The notes below the pieces were generated by a model. It was not told where the DNA came from. It worked only from the letters and a program-made list of their open reading frames with translations, and made no database searches. A program made the position numbers and the translations under genes. A DNA stretch of 64,000 nucleotides from Mesorhizobium australicum. Its GTDB lineage: Bacteria; Pseudomonadota; Alphaproteobacteria; Rhizobiales; Rhizobiaceae. The stretch covers positions 4,278,001-4,342,000 of the forward strand of contig NZ_FXBL01000004.1 of NCBI RefSeq assembly GCF_900177325.1. The letters run 5' to 3'. The number at the start of each line of letters is the position of its first letter. Position 1 is the first letter of the stretch. Shown here piece after piece: positions 1 through 10,620 of this stretch.

Positions 1-2
1 AC

Positions 3-1739
3 GGCCTGCTGTTCTTCTTCATCGGCGTCGAACTCGCGCCGCTGTCGAACGGCTCGATCAACCTGTCATGGCCGCTGCTCTATGCCTTGCCCGAGCGCTT
101 CTACGGCGGCGTGATGGCCAACGAGACGCTGCTTGCGATCCCCTTCTTCACCTTCATGGGCATCGTGCTTGAACGGTCCGGCATGGCGGAGGACCTGCTC
201 GACACGATCGGCCAGCTCTTCGGCCCGATCCGCGGCGGCCTCGCCTATGCGGTCATCTTCGTCGGTGCGCTGCTCGCGGCGACCACAGGCGTCGTGGCGG
301 CGTCGGTTATCGCGATGGGGCTGATCTCGCTGCCGATCATGCTGCGGTACGGATATGACCGCCGGGTCGCCTCGGGTGTCATCGCGGCGTCCGGCACGCT
401 GGCGCAGATCATTCCGCCGTCGCTGGTGCTCATCGTCCTGGCCGACCAGCTCGGCCGCTCGGTCGGCGACATGTACAAGGGCGCGTTGATTCCCGGCCTG
501 ATCCTGACCGGCATCTACATGTCCTACATCCTGTTGATGTCGATCATCCGGCCCAAGTCGATGCCGGCGCTGCCTTTGGAGGCTCGCACGCTCGGTTCGG
601 GCGTCACCTCGCTGATCATCGCGCTCCTCGTCGCCGGCGGCATCGCCTACGGCGCCCATGTGTGGCTTTCCCCCACCCACGGCGACAATGCCGATATCCT
701 CGGCGCCGCCGTGGGCACCATCGTCATCTATGTCGTCGCTATCGCCGACCGGTCGATGAAGCTCGGCATGATGTCGAGGCTTGCCCAGCAGGTCATCATC
801 GTCCTGATCCCGCCACTGGCGCTGATCTTCCTCGTCCTCGGCACCATCTTCCTCGGCATCGCGACGCCGACGGAAGGCGGCGCCATGGGCGCGGTCGGCG
901 CGCTGATCATGGCCGCCGCCAAGGGCCGCCTGACCCTCGACGTGATCAAGCAGGCGCTTGCCTCGACGACGCGCCTGTCGGCCTTCGTGATGTTCATCCT
1001 GATCGGTGCGCGCGTCTTCTCGCTCACCTTCTACGGCGTCAACGGCCATATCTGGGTGGAGCATCTGCTCACGTCGTTGCCGGGCGGCGAAGTCGGGTTC
1101 CTGATCGCCGTGAACATCCTGGTGTTCCTGCTGGCGTTCTTCCTCGACTTCTTCGAACTTGCCTTCATCATCGTGCCGCTGCTGGCGCCGGCTGCGACGG
1201 CGCTCGGCATCGACCTGATCTGGTTCGGCGTCCTGCTCGGCGTCAACATGCAGACGAGCTTCATGCATCCGCCCTTCGGCTTCGCGCTGTTCTACCTTCG
1301 CTCGGTGGCGGCGCGCGCGCCCTATATTGACAAGGTCACCGGCCGGCAGACCGCGCCGGTGACGACCGGGCAGATCTACTGGGGGGCGGTGCCCTTCGTC
1401 TGCATCCAGGTGATCATGGTGGCTCTCGTCATCACCTTCCCCGGCATGGTCATGCACTACAAGGGCAGCGGCCCCGTGGTCGATCCGAACACGATCAAGA
1501 TCGAGGTGCCCGGTTTCGGCGGCCAGGGCGGCGGTCTCGGCGCGCCGGGAGGCCTCGGCCTGCCGCCGCTTGGTGGGGGCTCGCAGCCCGCGCAGCCGTC
1601 AGGCAACGGCCTGAGCAGCCCGCCGAGTTTCGGCGCCCCTGCACAGCCCACGCAGCCTGCGCCGTCGAACGACCTGACTCAACCGCCAAGCTTCGGCACG
1701 CCTGCTCCGGCCCCGGCGCAACCCGCACCGGCGCAGTAG
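3..1739 (+). CDS. dctM: TRAP transporter large permease (DctM), 5' truncated
   Basis: Large membrane subunit of a tripartite ATP-independent periplasmic (TRAP) transporter, which drives uptake of an organic acid with an ion gradient. The frame is open from base 3, so the start lies outside the window; about 578 residues are visible. Hydrophobic helices fill the first ~480 residues, with DctM-like stretches such as 'ATPTEGGAMGAVGA' and 'NMQTSFMHPPFGFALFYLR'. After the last helix (about base 1460) comes a ~75-residue tail almost wholly of Gly, Pro, Gln, Ala and Ser with two 'PPSFG' units, which is not part of the usual DctM domain. It converges on two dctP genes at 1822-4248, its likely binding-protein partners. 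The small dctQ subunit is presumably upstream, outside the window. Confidence 0.93.
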   Translation, partial: GLLFFFIGVELAPLSNGSINLSWPLLYALPERFYGGVMANETLLAIPFFTFMGIVLERSGMAEDLLDTIGQLFGPIRGGLAYAVIFVGALLAATTGVVAASVIAMGLISLPIMLRYGYDRRVASGVIAASGTLAQIIPPSLVLIVLADQLGRSVGDMYKGALIPGLILTGIYMSYILLMSIIRPKSMPALPLEARTLGSGVTSLIIALLVAGGIAYGAHVWLSPTHGDNADILGAAVGTIVIYVVAIADRSMKLGMMSRLAQQVIIVLIPPLALIFLVLGTIFLGIATPTEGGAMGAVGALIMAAAKGRLTLDVIKQALASTTRLSAFVMFILIGARVFSLTFYGVNGHIWVEHLLTSLPGGEVGFLIAVNILVFLLAFFLDFFELAFIIVPLLAPAATALGIDLIWFGVLLGVNMQTSFMHPPFGFALFYLRSVAARAPYIDKVTGRQTAPVTTGQIYWGAVPFVCIQVIMVALVITFPGMVMHYKGSGPVVDPNTIKIEVPGFGGQGGGLGAPGGLGLPPLGGGSQPAQPSGNGLSSPPSFGAPAQPTQPAPSNDLTQPPSFGTPAPAPAQPAPAQ

Positions 1740-1769
1740 CGCCGACGGCTGAAGGCTGGAAAGAAAAGA

Positions 1770-1802
1770 CCCCGGGGCGTCGCCGCCCCGGGGTTTTCTT
1801 TT
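1770..1802. terminator. Bidirectional rho-independent terminator
   Basis: A perfect 10-bp stem (CCCCGGGGCG at 1770-1779, CGCCCCGGGG at 1784-1793) with loop TCGC is followed by TTTTCTTTT and preceded by AAGAAAAGA. Both strands therefore read as stem plus U-tract. It lies between the convergent dctM and dctP genes and would end both transcripts. Confidence 0.9.
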
Positions 1803-1821
1803 CGGATCCCTGCAGTCCGGA

Positions 1822-3039
<1,218 letters not shown>

Positions 3040-3084
3040 TCAAGTAAAGACGGGTGAAAATACCCGACGTGCCACATCGCTCCG

Positions 3085-3119
3085 AAAACGAAAAACCCCG
3101 GAGCGTCGCCGCTCCGGGG
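3085..3119 (-). terminator. Rho-independent terminator of upstream dctP copy
   Basis: A perfect 10-bp stem (CCCCGGAGCG at 3096-3105, CGCTCCGGGG at 3110-3119, loop TCGC) is followed on the minus strand by a T-run (AAAAA at 3091-3095). It stands immediately 3' of the dctP gene at 3142-4248 and would separate that transcript from the second dctP copy. Confidence 0.85.
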
Positions 3120-3141
3120 CCAGTCGGACAATGCGCTCAGG

Positions 3142-4353
<1,212 letters not shown>

Positions 4354-4420
4354 CTAGGATTTCAGAGCCTTACGACACGATTACCGTATTTCTACCTTAG
4401 ACTATGGTTTAATATCGGCC

Positions 4421-4456
4421 GGATGCCGTCCGGCCCGGCCGGCACCGGACGCATCC
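4421..4456. other. GC-rich stem-loop in divergent intergenic region
   Basis: GGATGCCGTCCGG (4421-4433) pairs with CCGGACGCATCC (4445-4456) with one bulged base. It lies in the 274-base gap between the divergent dctP gene and the amidotransferase gene. There is no T-tract, so it is not an obvious terminator. It could be a regulatory hairpin or a repeat fragment. I see nothing else recognisable in this gap. Confidence 0.4.
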
Positions 4457-4522
4457 CGTGGATTTCGGCCGCGGACAGGTGTAGGAAACGGCCTTGAACA
4501 TGACACTGCAAATGCGGAACGC

Positions 4523-5302
4523 ATGCCCATGACACAGCCCCTCGTCGCCGTATCGACCGATGTTCGCCAGTTCGAAAACTACACCTGGCACGCCGCCCCG
4601 AAGCAGTATCTCGAAGCGGCGGTTGCCGGCGCGGACGTCTTCCCCGTCCTCGTTCCGTCCTTCGGCGACCGGCTCGATCTCGACGAGTTGCTGGACCGCG
4701 TCGACGGGGTGATGATCACCGGGTCGAAATCGAACGTCTATCCCGGCCTCTACGGCGGCGATCCGAGCGAGGCCAATGGCCCCTACGACCACGACCGCGA
4801 CGCGACCACGCTGCCGCTCATCCGCAGGGCGATTGAGCGCGGCGTGCCGCTGCTCGCGATCTGCCGCGGCATCCAGGAACTGAACGTCGCGCTCGGCGGC
4901 ACGCTGCATACCGAAGTCCAGGAGATCGAGGACCGCATGGACCACCGCGCGCCGGTCAGCGACGACCAGGACGAGCGCTTCGCCATCCGCCAGCGCGTCT
5001 CGATCAAGCCCGGCACCTGCCTCGCCGGCATCTTCGGCGCAGGCGAGGTGCCGGTGAACTCCGTCCACCGGCAGGCGGTGGATCGTCTCGGCGAGCGCCT
5101 TCAGGTCGAGGCGGTCGCGGACGACGGCACGGTCGAGGCGGTTTCGGTGGTGGGCGCGACCGCCTTCGCGGTCGGCGTGCAGTGGCACCCGGAATACTGG
5201 GTGAAGTCCGACGATGCCTCGGCGAGGATCTTCAGGGCCTTCGGCGATGCGGCCCGCGCCCACAGGGCGGCGCGGTCGGGACTGCGCGTCGCGGCGGAAT
5301 AG
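4523..5302 (+). CDS. Gamma-glutamyl-gamma-aminobutyrate hydrolase family protein (class I glutamine amidotransferase)
   Basis: Cytoplasmic class I glutamine amidotransferase, 259 residues, of the PuuD family (named for gamma-glutamyl-GABA hydrolysis in putrescine breakdown). The nucleophile elbow 'LLAICRGIQELN' puts the catalytic Cys at 114, and 'GVQWHPEYW' supplies His222 and Glu224, so the triad is complete. Two in-frame ATGs (4523, 4529) are possible. It is a single gene with no polyamine genes directly beside it; a glutamine-synthetase-like ligase of the PuuA superfamily lies 9 kb away. The exact gamma-glutamyl substrate is uncertain. No symbol is given, to avoid confusion with the uricase PuuD at 23257-24474. 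Confidence 0.85.
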   Translation: MPMTQPLVAVSTDVRQFENYTWHAAPKQYLEAAVAGADVFPVLVPSFGDRLDLDELLDRVDGVMITGSKSNVYPGLYGGDPSEANGPYDHDRDATTLPLIRRAIERGVPLLAICRGIQELNVALGGTLHTEVQEIEDRMDHRAPVSDDQDERFAIRQRVSIKPGTCLAGIFGAGEVPVNSVHRQAVDRLGERLQVEAVADDGTVEAVSVVGATAFAVGVQWHPEYWVKSDDASARIFRAFGDAARAHRAARSGLRVAAE

Positions 5303-5310
5303 AGCGCGGC

Positions 5311-6297
5311 CTAGCGCTGCTTTCGCGCGCCCGGAACGACAGAAGCCGTTTCCGCCACCGGCGTCAGCGGCCTCCCCTCGGTGAACCACGAGACAAGGTT
5401 GTCGACCGCCAGGTCCGCCATCGTCTTGCGCGTGTGGACCGACGCCGAGCCGACATGCGGCAGCAGGCTGGCATTGGTGCACTCCAGCAGCGCGTCCGGC
5501 ACGTTCGGCTCGTTGCGGAACACGTCCAGCCCCGCCGCGAGGATCGTGCCATCGGCGAGCGCCTGCGCCAGCGCGTCCTCGTCCACCGTCGAGCCGCGCC
5601 CGATATTGACGAACACCCCCTTCGGCCCCAGCGCTTCCAGCACCGTGCGGTCCACCGCCTTCTCGGTCGAAGGACCACCCGGCGCGACGGAGATCAGCGT
5701 GTCAACCGCGCCGGCGAGTTCGACCAGGGTCGGATACCATGCATAGGCGACGCCTTCGACGGCGCGCCGGTTGTGATAGCTGACCGGCAGCCCGAATGCC
5801 TCGATGCGGCGGGCGATCGCGAGCCCGATCCGGCCCATGCCGAAGATGCCGACGCGGCGACCGCGCAGCGTGCCGCGCGTCAGCGGATAATTGCCTTCCG
5901 ACGCCCAGCGGCCAGCCCTCAGCCAGCCCTCGGCCTTCGGCAGTTCGCGGACCGCATTGAGCAGCAGACCGATCGCCGTGTCCGCAACCTCTTCGGTCAG
6001 CACGTCCGGCGTATTGGTCACCATCACGCCGGCGGAGCCGGCATGCCGGGCGTCGACCGCGTCGTAGCCGACGCCGAAGTTCGCGATGATCTCCAGGTTC
6101 GGCAGCGCGTCGATGAAGGCGGCGCTGACCGTCGTCATCGACGACATGCCGCGCACCGTTCCGGCGATCTGCGGCGTGACCAGCTTAGGGTCGGCGGCGG
6201 GCAGCGCCACGAGTTCGAACTCCTTGCCGATCCGTTCCACCGCGTGCGGGTGAAGCCGGCCGGGAACGAGCACCGGGATTTTCTGCGTCGGGGCCAA
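5311..6297 (-). CDS. D-2-hydroxyacid dehydrogenase (glyoxylate/hydroxypyruvate reductase type)
   Basis: NAD(P)H-dependent reductase of 2-oxo acids, 328 residues. The Rossmann motif 'GIFGMGRIGLAIARR' is present, with the catalytic Arg ('NIGRGSTVDED'), Glu ('DVFRNEPNVP') and His ('LLPHVGSAS'). I place the start at TTG 6297, preceded by GGAG at 8 bases. The longer open frame to 6435 would overlap the upstream LacI gene and begins with 46 low-complexity residues unlike this family. It lies downstream of a LacI regulator and an EamA exporter on the same strand. Glyoxylate or hydroxypyruvate is the likeliest substrate, which would link it to the glyoxylate-yielding purine pathway further right; this is inferred. 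Confidence 0.85.
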   Translation of the reverse strand: MAPTQKIPVLVPGRLHPHAVERIGKEFELVALPAADPKLVTPQIAGTVRGMSSMTTVSAAFIDALPNLEIIANFGVGYDAVDARHAGSAGVMVTNTPDVLTEEVADTAIGLLLNAVRELPKAEGWLRAGRWASEGNYPLTRGTLRGRRVGIFGMGRIGLAIARRIEAFGLPVSYHNRRAVEGVAYAWYPTLVELAGAVDTLISVAPGGPSTEKAVDRTVLEALGPKGVFVNIGRGSTVDEDALAQALADGTILAAGLDVFRNEPNVPDALLECTNASLLPHVGSASVHTRKTMADLAVDNLVSWFTEGRPLTPVAETASVVPGARKQR

Positions 6298-6397
6298 TTC
6301 GCGATCTCCGTGGTCGTGCAAGGAATAGGGACCGGGATCCGCCACGGCAATCGCCCAGTGGCCATCATCGCCTCGTCCAAGGATCGCGCTTGCCGCG

Positions 6398-7429
6398 TCA
6401 CCGTTGCGACGGCCGGCCTGTCGATTGCCTGACATGCAGTTCCGGTCGGATGAGGTCCGGCGTAACGGGCTCGTGGTTGCCGCCGAGCCGGTCGAGAAGC
6501 GCGCGCGCCGCGCGGCGGCCGACCTCCCTCTGGCCGTTCCATACCGTTGTCAACGCCGGCGTTGCGATGGCCGCCTCCTCCAGGTCGTCATAACCCGTGA
6601 CGGAGATGTCGACGCCCGGCACCAGCCCGGCGCGCGCGATGCCGTTCATCAGGCCGATCGCGACGAGGTCGTTCCAGCACACCGCGGCGGTCGGCTTGTC
6701 CTTGAGCGCCAGGAACTGCCCGGTCGCCTCGAACCCGCCCTGCTTGGTGCGGGGTCCGGGAACGCGCCAGTCCGGCTTCACCTCCAGCCCGGCCTTCTCC
6801 ATCGCCAGCACGTAGCCGCGGTAGCGGTCGCGGCCCGTCGAGGTCTGGTCCGTGCCGCCGATCATCGCGATGCGGCGGTGGCCGAGCGAGATCAGGTGAT
6901 TGGTGGCGAGGCCGATGCCGTAGGCGTCGTCGCCGCGGAACACCGGCACCAGCGCTCCCTCGACCTGGCGCGCGATCAGCACGACCGGCAGTCCGTTCTC
7001 CTCCATCATCTCGATATCCTCGCGCGGCGTGCCGATCGCGGGCGACATGATTACCCCGTCGGCGCCGAGCTGCAGCAGCGTGTCGATGAAGGTGCGCTGC
7101 TTCTCGAGCTGGTCGTAATGGTTGGAGAGGATGAAGGTCTGACCGCTGCGGTCGAGCTCGCTTTCGATCGAGCGCAGGATCTCGGCGAAGAACGGGTTCA
7201 TGATGTCGTGCACGACCACGCCGACAATGCCCGACCGCGACGTCCTCAGGCTCGCGGCGCGGCGGTTGTAGATGTAGCCGATCGCGCGGGCATAATCCTT
7301 GATCCGGTCACGCGTCGCGTCCGCGACCAGCGGGCTGTCGCGCAACGCCAGCGACACCGTGGCGGTCGATACTCCAAGCGCATCCGCTATGGTCGAAAGC
7401 TTGATTTTCTGCGCCAGCCCCCCCTCCAC
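6398..7429 (-). CDS. LacI-family transcriptional regulator
   Basis: DNA-binding repressor/activator, 343 residues. The N-terminal helix-turn-helix 'LSTIADALGVSTATVSLAL' and hinge are followed by a periplasmic-binding-like sensor domain ('GIVGVVVHDIMNPFFAEIL', 'VCWNDLVAIGLMNG', 'DISVTGYDDLEEA'). The visible start is GTG 7429; GGAGGGGGG just inside it makes a slightly later start possible. A perfect 6+6 inverted repeat (7440-7452) stands 11 bases upstream and may be its operator. It is transcribed between the EamA exporter (upstream) and the 2-hydroxyacid dehydrogenase (downstream) and probably regulates these. The effector is unknown. Confidence 0.9.
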   Translation of the reverse strand: MEGGLAQKIKLSTIADALGVSTATVSLALRDSPLVADATRDRIKDYARAIGYIYNRRAASLRTSRSGIVGVVVHDIMNPFFAEILRSIESELDRSGQTFILSNHYDQLEKQRTFIDTLLQLGADGVIMSPAIGTPREDIEMMEENGLPVVLIARQVEGALVPVFRGDDAYGIGLATNHLISLGHRRIAMIGGTDQTSTGRDRYRGYVLAMEKAGLEVKPDWRVPGPRTKQGGFEATGQFLALKDKPTAAVCWNDLVAIGLMNGIARAGLVPGVDISVTGYDDLEEAAIATPALTTVWNGQREVGRRAARALLDRLGGNHEPVTPDLIRPELHVRQSTGRPSQR

Positions 7430-7439
7430 TGCCGGTGAG

Positions 7440-7452
7440 TTAAACAGTTTAA
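7440..7452. promoter_or_regulatory. Candidate LacI-type operator
   Basis: TTAAACAGTTTAA is a perfect inverted repeat (TTAAAC/GTTTAA) around one central base. It lies 11 bases upstream of the LacI-family start and in the 50-base gap after the EamA gene. Its AT-richness stands out in this GC-rich DNA. Odd-length symmetric operators are known for LacI-family proteins; autoregulation is inferred. Confidence 0.5.
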
Positions 7453-7479
7453 AGAAACTATGTCAGAGGAGCGTAGCGA

Positions 7480-8421
7480 TCAAAGCTTTTTTGCCAGGTC
7501 GCTCGATTCCGAGTTCGGCTCGGTGACGCTGGCGAGCCTGAGCTTGCGCTCCCGGTGCACGATATAGAGGCCGCTCGCGACAATGATGGCGGCCCCGACG
7601 ACCGTGTAGCGGTCGGGAATGTCGCCGAACAGGAGGTAGCCCCACAGCGTCGCCCAGATGATCTGCGCATAGGGATAGGGCGCGAGGCCGGAGACCTGCG
7701 CCCGCTTGTAGGCGTGAATGATCAGCCAGTGCCCGAGCCCGCCGAAGAAGCCGAGCGAGATCAGCACGGCCCAGTGCAAAAGGTCGGGCGGCACCGATCC
7801 GGCGAGCGGAAGGGCGGGCGACATGAACACCACGGGCGCGAGCGCCGAGTAGAAGATCAGACTCGCCGACGTCTCCGTCGCCGCCATCCGCCGCGTCATC
7901 AGCACGTAGAGGGAATAGGAGAGCATCGACAGCAGCGCATAGGTGTGGCCGAGCCCGAACGTGCCGAAGCCCGGACGGATCACCACCACCATGCCGACGA
8001 AGCCGACGCCGATCGCCACCCACCGCCGCCAGCCCGCCCATTCGCCGAGCAGCGGCCCTGCCAGCGCGGTGATCACCATCGGGGCGAGGAAGTAGATCGC
8101 CATCGCATCGGCGAGCGGAAGCGTGAGCAGAGCCAGGAAGTTGAAGATGGTGGAGCCGAAGAGGAACACGCCGCGCAGGACCTGCAGCGGCAGGCTCCTC
8201 ACCCGGTACATCTCGCGGTTGCGCCATCCCTGGAAGAGGATCAGCACCAGAACGACATGGACGGCGAACCGCACCCAGACGACGAAGGACGCCGACATGC
8301 CCGACAGAACGAGCCATTTCGCGCCGGCGTCGAGGAACGAGAACAGGATGCCCGAAGCGAGGATCAACAGGATCGCCGCGACGGGCGTCGCCTGTTCGCT
8401 ACGTGGGGAATCACTCGCCAA
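7480..8421 (-). CDS. EamA/DMT-family transporter
   Basis: Inner-membrane protein of the drug/metabolite transporter superfamily, 313 residues, with about ten hydrophobic helices in two EamA repeats (residues ~15-150 and ~160-295). Such proteins usually export amino acids or small metabolites. The only workable start is TTG 8421, since a stop lies a few codons upstream and the next Met is after the first helix; no clear ribosome site is seen. It is upstream of the LacI-family gene on the same strand. The substrate cannot be told from the sequence. Confidence 0.85.
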   Translation of the reverse strand: MASDSPRSEQATPVAAILLILASGILFSFLDAGAKWLVLSGMSASFVVWVRFAVHVVLVLILFQGWRNREMYRVRSLPLQVLRGVFLFGSTIFNFLALLTLPLADAMAIYFLAPMVITALAGPLLGEWAGWRRWVAIGVGFVGMVVVIRPGFGTFGLGHTYALLSMLSYSLYVLMTRRMAATETSASLIFYSALAPVVFMSPALPLAGSVPPDLLHWAVLISLGFFGGLGHWLIIHAYKRAQVSGLAPYPYAQIIWATLWGYLLFGDIPDRYTVVGAAIIVASGLYIVHRERKLRLASVTEPNSESSDLAKKL

Positions 8422-8505
8422 GGGATGGGGCCGTAAAATGTTAGATTGAACGGCTCTTCATCCTTGATGCGCCGGCGGATCGCAAGTGCAAAAAAGCCGC
8501 GCCTG

Positions 8506-8979
8506 CTATTCCTCTTCGTCCGGCTCGTCGTCGTCGGTCACGGCGCCGAGGCTCTGCGACAGGTTCGCCTCGATCCGGCTCAGCATCTTGGCGAAGGCCT
8601 TGACGTCCTTCTTGTCGAGGCCGCGCATCGCCTGCTTCTCGGTCTTGCGGACGGACTTCTCGATCGCCCTGATCGCGTCCGCCCCGCGCTCGGTGAGGAA
8701 GATATGCGCCTGTCGGGCGTCCGAATCGGAGGCGCGCTTCTCGAGGAAACCTTGTGTCTGCAGGCGGTTGATCGTCTTGGTGATGGTGGGCGGGCGCACG
8801 CCGAGCCGCGCCGCCAGCTGTCCCGGCGTCTGGCCGCTCTCGATGCTCAGCGCCATCATGATCTGGTCCTGCCCGGCATAGAAGCCGTGCGCGAGCAGCC
8901 GCGAGGCGAGCACCGTGCGGGCGAGCCGCGCGGTGGACTGGAGTCTGGCCATCGTGGCGCCCTTGGCAGCTTTCGCCAT
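8506..8979 (-). CDS. MarR-family transcriptional regulator
   Basis: Winged-helix regulator, 157 residues. The central segment '[19 protein letters not shown]' is the helix-turn-helix and '[19 protein letters not shown]' the wing, flanked by dimerisation helices. The ATG at 8979 follows a G-rich ribosome site. The longer open frame upstream codes for atypical sequence and is not chosen. The C-terminus ends in an acidic run (DDDEPDEEE). It is divergent from the CobW gene, with 245 bases between, where GCAATATTGC (9093-9102) is a perfect palindrome. The ligand and targets are unknown. Confidence 0.88.
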   Translation of the reverse strand: MAKAAKGATMARLQSTARLARTVLASRLLAHGFYAGQDQIMMALSIESGQTPGQLAARLGVRPPTITKTINRLQTQGFLEKRASDSDARQAHIFLTERGADAIRAIEKSVRKTEKQAMRGLDKKDVKAFAKMLSRIEANLSQSLGAVTDDDEPDEEE

Positions 8980-9092
8980 GTCGTCCCCCCGCTCCTGGAC
9001 CCGTTGCTGCCGCGGATTGTCGCGACGCGCCGGGAATGCGCAAGCCGTTTCTTTGCCGGCAACACGGCCGGTGCGCGGGAACATCTGGCAGA

Positions 9093-9102
9093 GCAATATT
9101 GC
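9093..9102. promoter_or_regulatory. Palindrome in marR/cobW divergent promoter region
   Basis: GCAATATTGC is a perfect 10-bp palindrome in the 245-base region between the divergent MarR and CobW genes. It could be an operator for MarR or for a metal regulator of the CobW gene. It is short, so chance is possible, and it does not match the Zur consensus I know for rhizobia. Confidence 0.25.
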
Positions 9103-9224
9103 AGCGGAATGACAGCCGGCTGGCGGACCGGCGGCACACACGCCTCAAGGACGCCGGGGAGGTGCAATCGGCATCGCGGCATCCTATATGGATTTCGACC
9201 CATCACCTTCCTGCGAGCAGACCC

Positions 9225-10256
9225 ATGGCAGACGCCCAGACCAGTGCCCAGATTCCCGTGACCGTGCTCACCGGCTATCTCGGGGCAGGCAAGACCACCC
9301 TCCTCAACCGCATCCTGTCCGAGAATCACGGCAAGCGCTACGCCGTCATCGTCAACGAGTTCGGCGAGATCGGCATCGACAACGACCTCATCGTCGAATC
9401 GGACGAGGAGATCTACGAGATGAACAATGGCTGCATCTGTTGCACGGTGCGCGGCGACCTGATCCGCACCGTCGAGGGCCTAATGCGCCGTCCGGGCCGC
9501 TTCGACGCGATCCTGGTCGAGACCACTGGTCTTGCCGACCCCGTTCCCGTCGCCCAGACCTTCTTCATGGACGACGACGTTCGTTCCAAGACCAAGCTCG
9601 ACGCGGTCGTGGCGCTGGTCGACGCCAAGCACCTGCCGCTGCGGCTGAAGGATTCGAAGGAGGCCGAGGACCAGATCGCCTTCGCCGACGTGATCGTGCT
9701 CAACAAGACCGATCTCGTCACGCCGGAAGAGCTGGCGAAGGTGGAAGACCTGATCCGTGCCATCAACCCGACCGCCCGCGTCCACAAGACCAGCCGTTCG
9801 GCAGTCGAACTGTCCGCCGTGCTCGACCGCGGCGCCTTCGACCTGAAGCGCGCGGTCGAGAACGACCCGCATTTCCTCGACGCCGACGATCATGACCACC
9901 ACGACCACGACCACGACCACGATCACCATCACGACCATGGCCCGTCCGACATCCACGACGTGACCGTGAACTCGATCTCGCTGCGCGGCGGCGAGATGGA
10001 TCCGAAGAAGTTCTTCCCCTGGATCGAGAAGATCACCCAGGCGGAAGGCCCGAACATCCTGCGCCTCAAGGGCATCATCGCCCTCAAGGACGACCCCGAC
10101 CGCTACGTCGTGCAGGGCGTTCACATGATCATCGAGGGCGACCACCAGCGCCCGTGGAAGGACGGCGAGAAGCACGAGAGCCGGCTGGTCTTCATCGGCC
10201 GCAACCTCGACGCCGACCGCCTGAAGCGCACCTTCGAGGCCTGCCAGGCGGCCTGA
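9225..10256 (+). CDS. CobW/COG0523 family GTP-binding metallochaperone
   Basis: P-loop GTPase of the COG0523 family, 343 residues, which delivers metal (Zn, or Co for cobalamin) to client proteins. Visible: Walker A '[14 protein letters not shown]' (17-30), the metal-binding '[13 protein letters not shown]' with Cys70/72/73, 'VETTGLADP' and guanine-recognition 'NKTD'. A His/Asp-rich loop near residues 219-240 alternates D and H over about 20 residues and is a likely zinc reservoir. The CobW C-terminal domain follows ('[20 protein letters not shown]'). Start ATG 9225; the longer frame upstream is not protein-like. It is followed at 1 base by a small gene and then a WD40 gene, probably one operon. 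Confidence 0.92.
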   Translation: MADAQTSAQIPVTVLTGYLGAGKTTLLNRILSENHGKRYAVIVNEFGEIGIDNDLIVESDEEIYEMNNGCICCTVRGDLIRTVEGLMRRPGRFDAILVETTGLADPVPVAQTFFMDDDVRSKTKLDAVVALVDAKHLPLRLKDSKEAEDQIAFADVIVLNKTDLVTPEELAKVEDLIRAINPTARVHKTSRSAVELSAVLDRGAFDLKRAVENDPHFLDADDHDHHDHDHDHDHHHDHGPSDIHDVTVNSISLRGGEMDPKKFFPWIEKITQAEGPNILRLKGIIALKDDPDRYVVQGVHMIIEGDHQRPWKDGEKHESRLVFIGRNLDADRLKRTFEACQAA

Positions 10257-10257
10257 C

Positions 10258-10614
10258 GTGCCGCTGCTGACTGAACTGGAGGACGCGCGGCTCTATGCGG
10301 GCGATATCCTGCGTCTGCCGCACAGCTATGATCTCGGCCCGGGCTCCGGGCCGGTCGACCTTCTTGTGTTCGACCCGCGCGACGGAAAGGCAGGGCTCGG
10401 CCTGATCACCGCTTCGGGCTACAAGGCGGGGCTTGTGTTCTGCGTTCTCCCGAAGGACAGCACTCATTCCGGCGGCGCCGGCCTCAGCGCCAAATGGCTG
10501 ATCCGCAACTGGGATCGGTGGATCACCTACACCTACCATCCCGAAACGCGGATTCCGGTTGAAAAGGCGGTCGTTCTGCGCAAGGACGCCCGCACGCTTC
10601 CCGAGGAACGCTGA
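10258..10614 (+). CDS. Small Imm45-like protein in cobW operon
   Basis: 118-residue soluble protein. Start GTG 10258, one base after the CobW stop, so translation is probably coupled. It begins 'LYAGDILRLPHSYDLG' and contains 'GLITASGYKAGLVFCVLPKD' and 'WLIRNWDRWI'. From memory this pattern (a G-D-I-L-R start, a S-G-Y-K-A-G-L centre and a W-x-x-x-N-W-x-K/R-W end) resembles the Imm45 family predicted as immunity proteins to polymorphic toxins. No toxin gene is beside it, and its place in a metallochaperone operon suggests another role here. The family call is tentative; it could simply be a conserved hypothetical that travels with cobW. Confidence 0.6.
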   Translation: MPLLTELEDARLYAGDILRLPHSYDLGPGSGPVDLLVFDPRDGKAGLGLITASGYKAGLVFCVLPKDSTHSGGAGLSAKWLIRNWDRWITYTYHPETRIPVEKAVVLRKDARTLPEER

Positions 10615-10620
10615 ACAGAC

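Noticed and set aside
66..1457. 463-residue minus-strand open frame rich in Asp, Arg, Glu and His
   Set aside because: It is antisense to the TRAP permease gene, has the composition of a GC-rich shadow frame and contains no recognisable domain.
6298..6435. 46-codon N-terminal extension of the 2-hydroxyacid dehydrogenase
   Set aside because: Overlaps the LacI gene, and is not like the family's N-terminus; a TTG with ribosome site at 6297 fits better.
9898..9945. Short tandem GACCAC/GACCAT repeats in cobW as a possible CRISPR or satellite
   Set aside because: They simply encode the His/Asp loop of the CobW protein; the reading frame continues through them.
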